Below, piece by piece: positions 1 to 9,775 of a stretch of DNA of 55,235 nt (position 1 is its first letter; each line of letters starts with the position of its first letter). Position numbers and translations under genes: made by a program. Under the pieces are notes generated by a model. The model saw only the letters and a list, made by a program, of their open reading frames with translations, was not told the DNA's origin and did no database searches. The DNA is from Bacteroidota bacterium (GTDB lineage Bacteria; Bacteroidota; Bacteroidia; Chitinophagales; LD1): NCBI GenBank assembly GCA_016715625.1, contig JADJZU010000025.1, forward strand, positions 1 to 55,235, read 5' to 3'.

Positions 1-1107
1 GCAATAACGCTTGAGGGCTATCTGGAGTTTGAAAGTAAATATAAAGACCACCCCGCCTTTAACGCCATTCAGGATAGCATCTATGCCATGACCGTTCGCC
101 ACGGTTGGCTGAGTGAGTTTACCAAGTTTGTGCGCACCTACAAAAACAACCGAAACACAGCCGATGCCTGGCGGCAGTTATATACCCTGAGCACAGCCGA
201 TGGCACACCGGAGTCGTTTCAGAAGTTCAAAAAAGATTTCCCCGATTTCCCCGACAAAGGCACTCGCCAACGATTTGGCTTTGTCCTATAAAGAGCTAAA
301 ACCTTTTCAGCGCGATGGTAAATGGGGCTATGGCGTGCAGCCCACCCCCGATTCCATTGCTATCCTTTTTCCGTTTGAATATGAGGAAGCCTACGATTTT
401 CACAATGGGCTGGCGGTGGTTCGCCTGAAACCCTGTGGCGATAAATGCAGTTATTTCTACATCGATAAAAACAATCAGCGGGTCTTTAACCGCGATTTCA
501 ATTACGCTTTCCGATTTTGAGAAGGGGGTAGCCATCGTAGGCTTGGGCGATTGCGAATCTTCCGATTGCCGCTACGGACTGATTGATAAACGCGGGGAGT
601 TTATTTTACCGGCTGAGTATGAAGAATTGAACGACCCCACCGAAGGCTTGTATCTGGCTGCTAAGGACAGCAAGTATGGTTTTGTGAATGCCAAAGGCGA
701 AACCATGGTCAGCTTTAAATACACCGATGCACTGCCCTTTGCACGTGGGCTGCGCAGTAGCTATCGATGGCAATTGGTTTTTTGTGGATGTAACCGGTGC
801 GCAGAAGTTCATCAATCGCTTTATGGATTGCAGCAGCTACAGCGATAGCTTATGTGCCGTTACACAAGACAAGTAAACCTGGGGCTACATCGACATGGCC
901 GGTAATTTTGTGATTCAACCATCATTTGAAAGTGCCGAAGATTTTGTAGGCGGCTTTGCGATTGTGTCCAAGAAAGAAAAAGACCCCAAAAACAAATCGC
1001 TCACCATCAGCCAGCGTTACAAGATTGATAAGACCGGCAAGGTGCTCGAAAAACTAACAGCGCCAAAAGACCCTGTTTCCAAGTCTAAAAAGAAAGGCAG
1101 GAGATAA
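1..1107 (+). pseudogene. WG-repeat protein, 5-prime-truncated and frameshifted
   Basis: The sequence is open from the window edge in frame 1 and continues through three frames as one recognisable protein. Its frame changes fall near 258-262, 515-525 and 755-770, and there is an in-frame TAA at 874-876. The pieces carry WG-type repeats, with motifs such as DGKWGYG, YGLIDKRGEF, KYGFVNAKGE and TWGYIDMAGNF, each followed by a hydrophobic/aromatic stretch. WG repeats (KWG, Leptospira-type) occur in many secreted or envelope proteins; their role is unknown. The C-terminus ends in a lysine-rich tail. The start lies outside the window. Three shifts plus a stop in 1.1 kb point to gene decay or to poor sequence quality; the window has similar lesions in essential-type genes, so error cannot be excluded. 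Confidence 0.7.
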
Positions 1108-1179
1108 AGCGGCCACTACACCTTGCGTTCCCTCCGGACATTATTTCGCTAATTCGTATTACTAATCATCTTTGTGAGA

Positions 1180-3807
1180 ATGAAAAAGAAAATACTGCTT
1201 TCAATCCTCGTAGTTATTGTGCTCTTCCTGGCAGCGCTCGTAGCTGTGCCCTTTTTGTTTAAGGATAAAATAGCGGCAGTGTTTAAGCAGGAAATCAATA
1301 AACAGGTAAACGCCACCATCAACTACAGCGATTTTGATTTATCGCTGCTGCGCAGCTTCCCCGATTTCCGTTTTTCCGTGGACGACTTTACGGTGACAGG
1401 CATCCGCGAGTTCAAGAACGATACCTTGCTTTATATCAAGAACTACAATTTTACGGTAGACCTGATGAGTGTGCTCAACGGAGGTCCTTACAAGTTGCAA
1501 TCTTTGCAGGTGAATCAGCCGGTGGTGAATGCCCGCGTCAATTATCTGGGCAAAGCTAACTGGGATATTATGAAGGAAAGTAAAACGGAATCCACCGCAT
1601 CCTCGAATGCTCCGTTCAAGCTGGAGATAAAAAAACTAAGCATTACCGATGCCCACCTTACTTATGATGATAAAAAGTCCTCTTCCTATGCACGCATCCG
1701 CGATTTTGATTTTGAAGCATCGGGCGATGTAACCGAAAACATCTACGACCTGGTTACTAAAACCGCCATTGCATCACTGACCTATAGGAGCGGAGCAGTG
1801 GCCTACCTCAGCGAAGTAAAGCTGGCATCGGAGCTTGCCTTTAAAGTAGATAACATCAATAGTAAATACACCTTTGGCAACAATACTCTTTCGCTCAACG
1901 ATTTGGCCCTCACGTTTGAAGGATGGGTGCAAAACAAGAAGGAGGAAATGAATCTCGACCTGAAATTTAAAACCAAGCAAACGGAGTTCAAAAGTATTTT
2001 GTCATTGATTCCTTCGGTATACAAAAAAGATTTTGACAAGATAAAAACCAGTGGCTCGCTTGCGCTTGATGGTGTAGTGAAAGGGAGCTTGAAAGGCGAA
2101 AACTACCCGTCTGTTAATCTGAATTTGAAAGTGAATAATGGGATGTTTCAGTATCCTGATTTGCCGGTGGCTGTTCGCAACATTTACGTGGCTACCAACA
2201 TCGCCAAGCCGCAAGGCAAGCTCGATGCCATGGTCATTGACATTTCTAAACTACATCTCGAAGCCGGCTCCGACCCGGTGGATGGAAAAGTATTGATTAA
2301 AACACCCATCAGCGACCCGAATGTGGATGCCCACTTAGCCGGCCGAATGAATTTGGCGAATGTGCCTAAGTTTTATCCTATGGAAGGTTTGAAGACGCTC
2401 TCGGGGCTCTTATCCTTGAATCTGGATTTTAAAGGAAAGCAAAGCGATTTTGAAAGCAAGAACTATCAGGCTGTTTCTGCCTCGGGCAATGCACGAGTGG
2501 CAAACCTGGTGTATGATACCAAAGAAACGCCTATGCCTGTTCGTGTAATGGCGATGGAAATGGATTTTAGTCCGAAGCAGGTAGACCTCAAAAGTTTTTC
2601 ATCGGTGATTGGCAAAAGCGATTTTAATGCTACCGGCAAGTTGGGCAATTTTATGGCCTATCTCTTCGGCAAAGGAAGCCTGGACGGCTACCTGAATCTG
2701 CGCTCGGCCAAGTTTGATGCCAACGAATGGCTGAGTAAAGAAACCTCCGGCACCGCTGCAAAACCTGCTTCCGCATCGGCACCCGAGGCCAGCGCCTATT
2801 TTAAAGTGCCTAAGCTGATCAACTTTACAGCACAGTCTAGCTTTGGAAAAATACTCTATGAGCAATTGGTGTTGGAAAATGTAAAAGGCGAAGTGCAGGT
2901 GAAAGATGAAGTCATCTATCTAAACGATTTGTTTGCCAATTTGCTCGGTGGCAATGCGCTTATTTCAGCCGTGTATAATACCAAAGACCGCGACTATCCT
3001 GAAGTGTCATTTACCTACGACATCAATAATTTTGATTTTCAGCAAACCTATCAGTATGTGGGCATGGCCGAAAAAATGGCTCCGGTTATCAAACATATTC
3101 AGGGCAATTTTTCGTCCGATTTAAAAGGTAGCGGAAAGCTGAATAAAGACATGAGTGTAGATTATGCTTCGCTCACCGGTGATGGCAAAGTAGAAATTCC
3201 CTCGGCTCGCATTGTGGGTATGCCCATCCTTCAAAAAGTAGGCGAGGTGTCTAAGATTCCGGCTTTGCAAAATCTGCAATTGACGAATGCTATGACGGTG
3301 CTCAAGTTTAAAGATGGGAAGGTGAACGTAGACCCCACAAAACTCAATTTTGGAAAAGGATATAGCATGGATTTAAAAGGAGCCAATGGTTTTGATAAAA
3401 CCATTGATTACGACTTTCAGTTAAATGTGCCTAGCAAAGAATTAGGAGCGGCCACTTCCTTGGCTCAAGGCTACCTTAGTAAGATTCCCGGCTTGGGGAT
3501 GAACATGCCCGAAACTGTCAGCTTTGTGTTTAAAGCCACCGGCACAGCCGATAAACCTAAAGTTACGCTGTCAAAAGTATTGGCGAACGGAAGCTCCGTA
3601 AAGGATGGATTGCAAAACAAAGCAGAAGATTTAAAAAAGCAGGCCGAGGAAGAAGCTAAAAAACAGGCGGATGCCTTGAAGAAGCAAGCCGAAGATGCTG
3701 CCGCTAAAGCCAAAGCCGATGCCGAAAAGAGAGCCCGCGAAGCAGCCGATAAGGCAAAGAAAGAAGCAGAGAACAAGCTGAAGGATATTCTTAAATTTCC
3801 AAAGTAA
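1180..3807 (+). CDS. AsmA-family inner-membrane protein
   Basis: This is an 875-residue protein with one N-terminal membrane segment (about residues 3-25) directly followed by a long beta-rich periplasmic region. The early motif NATINYSDFDLSLLRSFPDF is typical of Bacteroidota AsmA/DUF748-type proteins, which belong to the AsmA/TamB/YhdP group thought to bridge the envelope and carry lipids. The last 70 residues are an Ala/Lys/Glu-rich helical tail, probably coiled coil. A GTG at 1174 could add two residues, but the ATG at 1180 is preferred. Its stop codon overlaps the start of the cytidine deaminase gene by one base, so the two are probably cotranscribed. The function is inferred from family resemblance only. 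Confidence 0.85.
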   Translation: MKKKILLSILVVIVLFLAALVAVPFLFKDKIAAVFKQEINKQVNATINYSDFDLSLLRSFPDFRFSVDDFTVTGIREFKNDTLLYIKNYNFTVDLMSVLNGGPYKLQSLQVNQPVVNARVNYLGKANWDIMKESKTESTASSNAPFKLEIKKLSITDAHLTYDDKKSSSYARIRDFDFEASGDVTENIYDLVTKTAIASLTYRSGAVAYLSEVKLASELAFKVDNINSKYTFGNNTLSLNDLALTFEGWVQNKKEEMNLDLKFKTKQTEFKSILSLIPSVYKKDFDKIKTSGSLALDGVVKGSLKGENYPSVNLNLKVNNGMFQYPDLPVAVRNIYVATNIAKPQGKLDAMVIDISKLHLEAGSDPVDGKVLIKTPISDPNVDAHLAGRMNLANVPKFYPMEGLKTLSGLLSLNLDFKGKQSDFESKNYQAVSASGNARVANLVYDTKETPMPVRVMAMEMDFSPKQVDLKSFSSVIGKSDFNATGKLGNFMAYLFGKGSLDGYLNLRSAKFDANEWLSKETSGTAAKPASASAPEASAYFKVPKLINFTAQSSFGKILYEQLVLENVKGEVQVKDEVIYLNDLFANLLGGNALISAVYNTKDRDYPEVSFTYDINNFDFQQTYQYVGMAEKMAPVIKHIQGNFSSDLKGSGKLNKDMSVDYASLTGDGKVEIPSARIVGMPILQKVGEVSKIPALQNLQLTNAMTVLKFKDGKVNVDPTKLNFGKGYSMDLKGANGFDKTIDYDFQLNVPSKELGAATSLAQGYLSKIPGLGMNMPETVSFVFKATGTADKPKVTLSKVLANGSSVKDGLQNKAEDLKKQAEEEAKKQADALKKQAEDAAAKAKADAEKRAREAADKAKKEAENKLKDILKFPK

Positions 3808-4295
3808 TGGCAATAAAGAAACGGGAGGTAGTGTCCTCCTTTACGGTATATGACAGCGCAGCCGAACTCGCAGCGGGTGATGCTGTTTTGCTCCAAAAGT
3901 CGGTGAGTGAGTTGCAGCATTCATATTCTCCTTACTCCGGGTTTAAGGTAGCCGCCACCGTATTACTCGCCAACGGAGAAGTGCTGACCGGCACTAATCA
4001 AGAGAACGCTTCCTATCCGGTGTGTATGTGTGCCGAGGGCACGGTGCTGGGCGCTGTTTCATCGCTCTATCCGGGCGTGGCAGTGCTCAAAATGGCTGTT
4101 ACGGTTAAGAGTAGTCAGCAATCCATCGCGCATCCGGTGGCCCCTTGCGGCTTGTGTCGGCAACGGTTATTGGAGTATGAAAACAGATTTCAGCAAAACA
4201 TAAAGGTGATAATGGCCGGAGAATCGGGCGAGGTGCTGGTGGCAGATACCGTAAAGGATTTGCTGCCACTCTATTTTTCGGGAAGTGATTTGTAG
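3807..4295 (+). CDS. cdd: Cytidine deaminase
   Basis: The enzyme deaminates cytidine and deoxycytidine to uridine and deoxyuridine in pyrimidine salvage. The zinc site is visible as Cys75-Ala76-Glu77 (the C-A-E variant, with Glu as proton shuttle) and Pro113-Cys114-x-x-Cys117. Upstream, SPYSGFKVAA and TGTNQENASY match the substrate-binding region of the tetrameric deaminases. At 162 residues it is slightly longer than the usual 130-150 because of an N-terminal extension. Its ATG overlaps the stop of the AsmA-like gene by one base. It ends two bases from the convergent gene at 4297. Confidence 0.93.
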   Translation: MAIKKREVVSSFTVYDSAAELAAGDAVLLQKSVSELQHSYSPYSGFKVAATVLLANGEVLTGTNQENASYPVCMCAEGTVLGAVSSLYPGVAVLKMAVTVKSSQQSIAHPVAPCGLCRQRLLEYENRFQQNIKVIMAGESGEVLVADTVKDLLPLYFSGSDL

Positions 4296-4296
4296 C

Positions 4297-4623
4297 TTAT
4301 ATAAATCGCTCCAAAATGTGTATGCCGGCCTGCTCCAGCTGCGAGTGTAATCCTCCTGTTTTCAACAGGTCTTCCAGGTCCTGCCGCACTTTTTCTTCTT
4401 TTTCCGGAGTGTCCAGATAGTGAATCCGGTAAGCATCTATGAGTTCTATTGCATCGGCATCGCTCGTATTATCCACTATTTTCTTAATGCTTTTTACATC
4501 GGTAATGCCTGTTCTTTCCTGAATAAATGTCAATTCCTCTTCACTTAATGGATAGTTCATTTCGGCTCCATAAATCATTAAGAAAGCGAGAAATTCCTGA
4601 TAAGACCATTTGTTGTTTTCCAT
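4297..4623 (-). CDS. Conserved hypothetical protein
   Basis: This is a 108-residue acidic, helix-rich protein with no signal peptide or membrane segment; the family is not recognised. The motif NYPLSEEELTFIQERTG and the general helical pattern resemble small TerB-like or regulatory helical proteins, but this is not evidence of function. It lies downstream of secG in the same direction, separated by a strong terminator hairpin at 4644-4680, so it probably has its own promoter or depends on read-through. It is convergent with cdd. Confidence 0.7.
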   Translation of the reverse strand: MENNKWSYQEFLAFLMIYGAEMNYPLSEEELTFIQERTGITDVKSIKKIVDNTSDADAIELIDAYRIHYLDTPEKEEKVRQDLEDLLKTGGLHSQLEQAGIHILERFI

Positions 4624-4643
4624 AGAGTGGGTAGGGTTGGTTG

Positions 4644-4680
4644 CAAAAAAAATCGGTCAGATTTAAAACCTGACCGAAAG
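4644..4680 (-). terminator. Rho-independent terminator of secG
   Basis: An 8-bp perfect inverted repeat (4653-4660 with 4670-4677, stem TCGGTCAG) is followed on the minus strand by a run of eight T. It sits just after the secG stop codon. Confidence 0.85.
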
Positions 4681-4703
4681 TATAAATTATTTGAATGTTG
4701 TGT

Positions 4704-5063
4704 TTATGGCTTAGCCGGTGCAGGTTGTCCTTGTGGCTGTTGTGCAGGGGCACCAACCGGAGCTTGAAATCCTTTTTTGGCTTCCACCGCTTCAATTTCC
4801 GATTTAATAGTAGTGCCGGTAGCTTTAGCCGTTCCTTTTTTATCTACAAAGAAAGAAGTGCTCAGGCAGAAAAACAATACAGCCCCCGCCAGTCCCCAGG
4901 TAGCTTTTTCCACTACATCGGTTGATCTGCGAGCACCCAGCAATTGTTGCCCTACGCCCCCCATAGAGGCACTCAATCCACCGCCCTTAGGATTCTGAAT
5001 TAAAACAATAGCACCCAGCAGAATTCCTGCAATAACAACAAGTATGGTTATGAAAATGTACAT
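4704..5063 (-). CDS. secG: Preprotein translocase subunit SecG
   Basis: SecG is the small third subunit of the SecYEG channel and assists protein export across the inner membrane. The 119-residue protein has two membrane segments (about 4-24 and 56-75) flanking the conserved loop with QNPKGGGLS and a GGVGQQLLG motif, the hallmark of SecG. The C-terminal tail, rich in Ala, Pro and Gln, is typical of Bacteroidota versions. It follows the TPR-like gene by one base, a pairing I associate with many Bacteroidota genomes, so the two are probably one operon. A terminator follows it. Confidence 0.93.
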   Translation of the reverse strand: MYIFITILVVIAGILLGAIVLIQNPKGGGLSASMGGVGQQLLGARRSTDVVEKATWGLAGAVLFFCLSTSFFVDKKGTAKATGTTIKSEIEAVEAKKGFQAPVGAPAQQPQGQPAPAKP

Positions 5064-5064
5064 C

Positions 5065-6063
5065 TTAAATCTGTTTTTTTAGTTTCTCAATTCGGGCTGC
5101 GAATAAATCATTTTTTTCGGGAAATTTCATAGCCAGTGCCTGATAAGCTTTTATAGCCTTCTGATACAGTCGCTGTGATTCATACAGTTTAGCCAGAGTT
5201 TCTGTCACAAATTCGTTTTCAAGCGCTTCCTCGTTTACCGACTTTCTGGCTTCTGCCTGACGGTGTTTTTTAATTTGCGACTGAATAAAATTATCCAGCC
5301 CTTTGCTGTATTTGGTTTCTTCTTCTACCAGTCCATGCAGATAATCTGCGCTCACGGCATGCTCCTGAATCAGTAGCTCCAACTCGTCCGGCTCTTCTGT
5401 TTTAGTTTCAGCCTGCACTTCTATAGTGGATTGCTCCGGCCTGTCCACCACCGAGGTTTCATGGGTAAATGCCTGTAGCCATTCATCGTAGGTGTGGGGC
5501 TCGCGGAAGTCTATGGCCGAACTGGCAGGAGCTTCCACAAGAATGCTTTGCTCTAAATCGGGTTGTTCGGCATCAACACTCACTTCATACTCCGGTTCAG
5601 TTTGTTCGGTAGACACAGATGAGAGAACTTCCAACGTTGGCGTTTCCTCGATGCTCACCTCCACTGTTTTTTCCAAAACTGTGTGTGGCGTATCTTCAAG
5701 TGGTGCAGCCTCTGATGTATCTATGGATGGCAGGAGAGTCTCCGGCTCATTGGTTTGTTCGGTTTGTATGGTGATAGAATTCTCAACGGCTGGTTTAGTA
5801 AAAATGTCGTAAAGCAACTCTCTGTTCTGGGTATAAAGAGCTGCTAATTGTAGTTGTTCATCAAACTTGGGATTGTTTTCCAGTTGATATTTTTTAGCCA
5901 GCAACAGATGACCTTGTTGGAAATATGGAAACTTCTGCACTAAACCTTCCAACTCCGCTGTAGAGAATCGGCCAAGCAGGCTATCGAAATTTTTGTATGT
6001 TATTTTTTCCAGCACAAGTGTGGTGTGTTCCGGCAAATGTATTGCACCTGCTGCAAAAGGCAA
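5065..6063 (-). CDS. TPR-like protein upstream of secG
   Basis: This 332-residue protein has a short helical N-terminal domain (about 20-95), a long acidic Thr/Glu/Val-rich low-complexity middle (about 100-235), and a C-terminal helical hairpin (about 280-330) resembling a single tetratricopeptide repeat. There is no membrane segment. Its function is unknown; gene order with secG suggests a conserved Bacteroidota neighbourhood. The first 16 residues look unlike the rest, and a GTG at 6013-6015 is a plausible alternative start that would place the likely conserved segment ITYKNFDSLLGRF near the N-terminus. Confidence 0.75.
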   Translation of the reverse strand: MPFAAGAIHLPEHTTLVLEKITYKNFDSLLGRFSTAELEGLVQKFPYFQQGHLLLAKKYQLENNPKFDEQLQLAALYTQNRELLYDIFTKPAVENSITIQTEQTNEPETLLPSIDTSEAAPLEDTPHTVLEKTVEVSIEETPTLEVLSSVSTEQTEPEYEVSVDAEQPDLEQSILVEAPASSAIDFREPHTYDEWLQAFTHETSVVDRPEQSTIEVQAETKTEEPDELELLIQEHAVSADYLHGLVEEETKYSKGLDNFIQSQIKKHRQAEARKSVNEEALENEFVTETLAKLYESQRLYQKAIKAYQALAMKFPEKNDLFAARIEKLKKQI

Positions 6064-6090
6064 ATTATCGGTATTTTTTCTTCGTAGGAA

Positions 6091-6750
6091 CTATCGCTGT
6101 TTTATCGCTTTTTGGAGTATAAATGAGAATTCGCTCAGCACAATTGCAGTAGCTCCCCAGATTACGTGGCTCTCATATATATAGGCTGGCGCACGCACGG
6201 TGTGCCCGTTGAATAGTTTGATTTCAGTTTGTGGATGAATGTTTTGCTCGTTCAAGAAGAAGCCGAGCGGTATTTCAACAATCTCCGCCACCTCTTTGTC
6301 TTGGGGCGTAAACGATTCAATAGCAGGAGTGAAGCCAACCGCTGGGTGTACCAGAAAGTTGCTGGGCGGAATGTATAGCTCGCTCAACTTCCCCAGCAGC
6401 TCGATGTTGTTTCCGTCTATCCCGATTTCTTCTTGCGTTTCGCGCAGCGCTGTGGCTGTAAGGTCGCTGTCGGTGTCGTCTTTTTTACCCCCAGGAAAAC
6501 TCATTTGACCGCTGTGCACACCTTCATACTCCCGTCTTTTGGTAAACACCGTTTTCAGCAAACCGTTGCTTTCGTAGAGCAAAACCATTACTCCACCCAG
6601 ACGCGGATTTTGAGCGGCAATGTCAGCAGCGCTTAGTCTGGGACGGTAAGAAGGGGCCATTCGGTATTGGGCCGTTTCTCCGGGCAATGGTTTTTGCAGC
6701 TCGGCTTTTAGTTGTTCAATAATCCGCGAATCGAAATTCATATACTGCAA
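6091..6750 (-). CDS. NUDIX hydrolase, CoA pyrophosphatase type
   Basis: The protein contains a NUDIX box with LRETQEEIGI, preceded by the motif FTKRREYEGVHSGQMSFPGG. That combination marks the NudL/UPF0035 subgroup, which hydrolyses coenzyme A and its derivatives to phosphopantetheine and 3-prime,5-prime-ADP. At 219 residues it has the normal length. Two start codons are possible (MQYM): 6750, or 6741 three codons in. It lies 27 bases upstream of the TPR-like gene in the same direction and may belong to that transcription unit. CoA specificity is inferred from the subgroup motif only. Confidence 0.85.
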   Translation of the reverse strand: MQYMNFDSRIIEQLKAELQKPLPGETAQYRMAPSYRPRLSAADIAAQNPRLGGVMVLLYESNGLLKTVFTKRREYEGVHSGQMSFPGGKKDDTDSDLTATALRETQEEIGIDGNNIELLGKLSELYIPPSNFLVHPAVGFTPAIESFTPQDKEVAEIVEIPLGFFLNEQNIHPQTEIKLFNGHTVRAPAYIYESHVIWGATAIVLSEFSFILQKAIKQR

Positions 6751-6751
6751 T

Positions 6752-6787
6752 GATAAAAAACAAAGAAGCCCGCAAGTGCGGGCTTCC
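6752..6787 (-). terminator. Rho-independent terminator of the M43 protease gene
   Basis: A perfect 9-bp stem (GAAGCCCGC, 6765-6773 with 6778-6786) and 4-base loop is followed on the minus strand by a T-rich run. It lies 20 bases after the protease stop codon and just before the NUDIX start. Confidence 0.85.
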
Positions 6788-6806
6788 GTTTAGAAATTTG
6801 AAATTT

Positions 6807-8648
6807 TTACTTGGTTACCGATACCCGAACTGTTTTGGTGAGTGACGGTGTGGTCAGCTTTATAAAATAAATGCCGGATGAAATATCCGTAGTGGCCAAG
6901 GTCATCTGATTGCTTCCCGATTGTAGTTCTACATTCTTTTGCGATACAAGTGCCACGGTCATGTTTACTATAGATAATACTGCTACACTTCTTTCGTTGG
7001 TGTTGATTTGTACGTTCAATAGTTCGTTTTTGGCAACCGGATTGGGAAATACACTCATGCTCGCTTTTTGCTCCAACTGAATACCATTCGATGAGAATAC
7101 AAATGTTTCGGATGCTGTGCAGCCTTTAGCATCGGTAACCGTTACAGTGTAAGTGCCAAAGGTAATCCCATTGTTACCGGCAAATTGTTCACCGTTGCTC
7201 CATGAATAGCTGTAAGGTGATGTTCCACCGGAAGGCACAGCCGTTAAATTGTTACCCACTTTATTAATGGTAACACCCACTTGCTGGGGCTCGGTGAGCA
7301 CTACGGTGGTCACCGCCACTTCGCCATTAGCATCAGTGATTGTAGCTGTGTAAGTGCCGGCAGCAAGGTTTGTAAGCGATGCGGTAGTACCGTTATTGCT
7401 CCAGGCAAAAGAGTAGGGCGCTGTGCCATTGGCCGGGTTCAGGATGATAAATGCGTTGGACTCAGCCGGGCAATTAGGATCTGCTTTCACCACCGACACC
7501 GTTAGGTCAGAGGTAGAGATGTCTTGCAGAGGAGAATAAGGAGAACAGGTGTTACCGTAAGAAATGCCTTTCACCTTATAGCGGAAAGATTTTCCCGGTG
7601 CCAATCCGTTTACCGTAAAAGATGTATCAGCTAACACGGTGTCGACATAAACAATGCTCGCATTGGCATTTTGAAATCTGAAGAAATAATACCGGGCGTT
7701 GGGTATACTGTTCCAACGAATGGTAACGCTACCTACCAGCGTAGTATCGCCCGATGTGGGAGACGTAAACGTAGGCGTAGGTAGCTGGCTTAGGTCAGGT
7801 AAGGTTTGATTCAGTAAGTTTGGGCGCTCATTGATTAAAACGCTGTTCATTTCCGCCATTTGCTGATTGCTGAAGCGGTTGGTGCATGCGTCATTGAAAT
7901 AACTCATATAGAGCGTTTCATCAATCACTGTGTTGTATAAGTCGCCATTAGGATCAGTTTGGTTGCCGGTATAAGGGCAAGGGGTGCGCTGGTCCAGAAA
8001 ATCGGCCGGAGTATCGCAAAAACCATCGCCTGCATTATTGCAGTTAGTACCGTTTACAAACTCAATTCCATTGCCATCATCAAAAGTATGCAGCAAACCC
8101 ATGTAATGCCCCATCTCGTGTGGATAGGTTGTGGTTCCGGTGCCCATACAGCCATCGTCCATAAAAATACCGCCACCGCCCGGTGCCGTATTGGGGAAAG
8201 TAGCAAAGCCACAAAGGCCAGGCAGATTACCGTTTACATATACGTTGCAGGTATTCGGCTCATTGTATTGACTAAAGGCCTGATAACCCAAAAATTGACT
8301 CTGATATTCCCAAAGGGTAGTGTTTTTGATGGTATCAATTCCGGCTATGTAAAATCCGATGTTAAACACGTTATAAATCTCATTCAATTCGCAGTGCGAT
8401 TCAAAAATGGGTTTGTAACCTACTCCGCCTGTGCCATCGCTTTTGGTAATGATGTGATAAAACACCGGAACCCAATTAATTCCTCCACGTTCTTCGAAAC
8501 TGAAATACTGGTTGGACCGGTCTTTAGCGAAATATTTTTGAATGTAATCGGGGGAAGTTTGTGTTCCACACCAATTAATGGTAGAAGCCTGTTGAGCTGT
8601 AGCCAGAAAACTCAGAAACAACAAAGCAGGCAGAAATGATTTTTTCAT
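6807..8648 (-). CDS. Secreted M43-type zinc metalloprotease with T9SS sorting tail
   Basis: This 613-residue protein begins with a signal peptide (about 1-18). Its metzincin zinc site HExxHxxGxxH is complete at His177, Glu178, His181, Gly184 and His187, and is followed by a CDTP segment and a Met-turn (LYMSYF). This arrangement is that of pappalysin/cytophagalysin (M43). A fibronectin III-like domain (about 280-380) and two SprB-type repeats (about 385-530; each with APYSFAWSN or SPYSYSWSN and GTYT.T.TDA) follow. The final 80 residues carry FPNPV and a Lys-ending beta segment, the type A sorting signal of the type IX secretion system. It is therefore probably exported to the cell surface or medium. 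Its substrate is unknown. Confidence 0.9.
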   Translation of the reverse strand: MKKSFLPALLFLSFLATAQQASTINWCGTQTSPDYIQKYFAKDRSNQYFSFEERGGINWVPVFYHIITKSDGTGGVGYKPIFESHCELNEIYNVFNIGFYIAGIDTIKNTTLWEYQSQFLGYQAFSQYNEPNTCNVYVNGNLPGLCGFATFPNTAPGGGGIFMDDGCMGTGTTTYPHEMGHYMGLLHTFDDGNGIEFVNGTNCNNAGDGFCDTPADFLDQRTPCPYTGNQTDPNGDLYNTVIDETLYMSYFNDACTNRFSNQQMAEMNSVLINERPNLLNQTLPDLSQLPTPTFTSPTSGDTTLVGSVTIRWNSIPNARYYFFRFQNANASIVYVDTVLADTSFTVNGLAPGKSFRYKVKGISYGNTCSPYSPLQDISTSDLTVSVVKADPNCPAESNAFIILNPANGTAPYSFAWSNNGTTASLTNLAAGTYTATITDANGEVAVTTVVLTEPQQVGVTINKVGNNLTAVPSGGTSPYSYSWSNGEQFAGNNGITFGTYTVTVTDAKGCTASETFVFSSNGIQLEQKASMSVFPNPVAKNELLNVQINTNERSVAVLSIVNMTVALVSQKNVELQSGSNQMTLATTDISSGIYFIKLTTPSLTKTVRVSVTK

Positions 8649-8689
8649 TGAGGTTAAATTTTTTGCGGCAACGAAGAAAGTAAATTGAT

Positions 8690-8712
8690 TGAAACAACCG
8701 CAAGACGGTTTT
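8690..8712 (-). terminator. Weak hairpin after the DUF4249 gene
   Basis: A 5-bp stem (AACCG 8696-8700 with CGGTT 8706-8710) is followed on the minus strand by GTTTC. It is short, and termination here is only a possibility. Confidence 0.3.
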
Positions 8713-8741
8713 GGTTCAGTTTCGGTGATGTTAAATGCCCA

Positions 8742-9773
8742 TTACAAGGGTGCTATAGCCGTGGTATACTTAGATCCGTAACCGGCCCAAATCCCTAAGC
8801 CATTATTGATATTGGTTTTGATTTTGACAGGTGAGCTAAATGGAGAATCGCCCCCATCGTTTTCAAGCGTGTAGTAGAAATCGTAGGTTTTGTTATCAAT
8901 ATTACTCCACTTCACCGATACCGTATCTCCCTTGCGGAAATAGGTGTAGGTGTTTATGTCAAATTCCTGTCCATCCGGTTGGCCACGCTCCAGCGGCAAA
9001 CCAATACTCAATCCGACAAATAGGCGGTCGTCATAAACACTGGAGGATAGCGGTTTGTAAAACGGCTCACTGTTTCTTTTGGTCCAATAGCGAATGAAGT
9101 TGCCAAAGGTGTCGGGTACAGAAAAATACGCATAACAGGACACCAGCGAGTCGCGATAATCAGGATTGGGGTGCTCGCGGAAGGCCAGTGAATCGAGCCC
9201 AATCGCGTAGGGGATATAAGTAGTGGAGTTAGCGCGCACCGAATCGAGGCCCGGCTGCAACGGTGGCGCTACTATATCCAGGTAATAAGATGTTTGCGAC
9301 TGACCTTTAAAGGCGCAGTTTCCGGTCAGGGAAAAACTTACAATATCAGGAACTGTATAAACACAAATATCAGGCACTTGTCCCGAATCAATCTGAGATT
9401 GAGAGAATCCGAAGGATAAGAGTAATTCCTGTGCCTCTTGGGGAGTGAGGTTTAAATCTTGCAGACAAAATTCGGTAAGTGGGGTATAGGTTCCATCGCT
9501 CCCGGTTACGCTTACTTGCGCACCGCGAACGTAGTAGCTGGCAATGTCATTGATATTTACTTCATCAAAAAACTTAGCGCTTTTAGTGAGTATCACAATG
9601 GGCGGGCTTCCATTTTCAATACTGCCCTCTACTACTATTTTATTAGCCGAATCAGGAATTTCTACATCAATCACTTTAGTGCAGGAAGCAACAGCCAAAA
9701 TCGCTGTCAGCAAAGTAAGTTTAAGTAGGAATGGACCTTTTATTCTTCGATTATTCATAGGTTGCTCCATCAT
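8742..9773 (-). CDS. DUF4249-type outer-membrane lipoprotein
   Basis: This is a 343-residue protein with an N-terminal hydrophobic segment ending in a lipobox (AVASCTK), followed by a beta-sandwich-like domain with IVVEGSIENG, characteristic of DUF4249 proteins. These are usually encoded directly downstream of a TonB-dependent receptor, as here (two-base gap), and are thought to be surface lipoproteins partnering the receptor, by analogy to SusD. The substrate is unknown. The likely start within MMEQPMNNRR is uncertain by a few codons. Confidence 0.82.
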   Translation of the reverse strand: MMEQPMNNRRIKGPFLLKLTLLTAILAVASCTKVIDVEIPDSANKIVVEGSIENGSPPIVILTKSAKFFDEVNINDIASYYVRGAQVSVTGSDGTYTPLTEFCLQDLNLTPQEAQELLLSFGFSQSQIDSGQVPDICVYTVPDIVSFSLTGNCAFKGQSQTSYYLDIVAPPLQPGLDSVRANSTTYIPYAIGLDSLAFREHPNPDYRDSLVSCYAYFSVPDTFGNFIRYWTKRNSEPFYKPLSSSVYDDRLFVGLSIGLPLERGQPDGQEFDINTYTYFRKGDTVSVKWSNIDNKTYDFYYTLENDGGDSPFSSPVKIKTNINNGLGIWAGYGSKYTTAIAPL

Positions 9774-9775
9774 TT

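Noticed and set aside
5492..5812. Plus-strand Ser/Val-rich open frame inside the TPR-like gene
   Set aside because: It is the shadow of the low-complexity Thr/Glu-rich region on the opposite strand.
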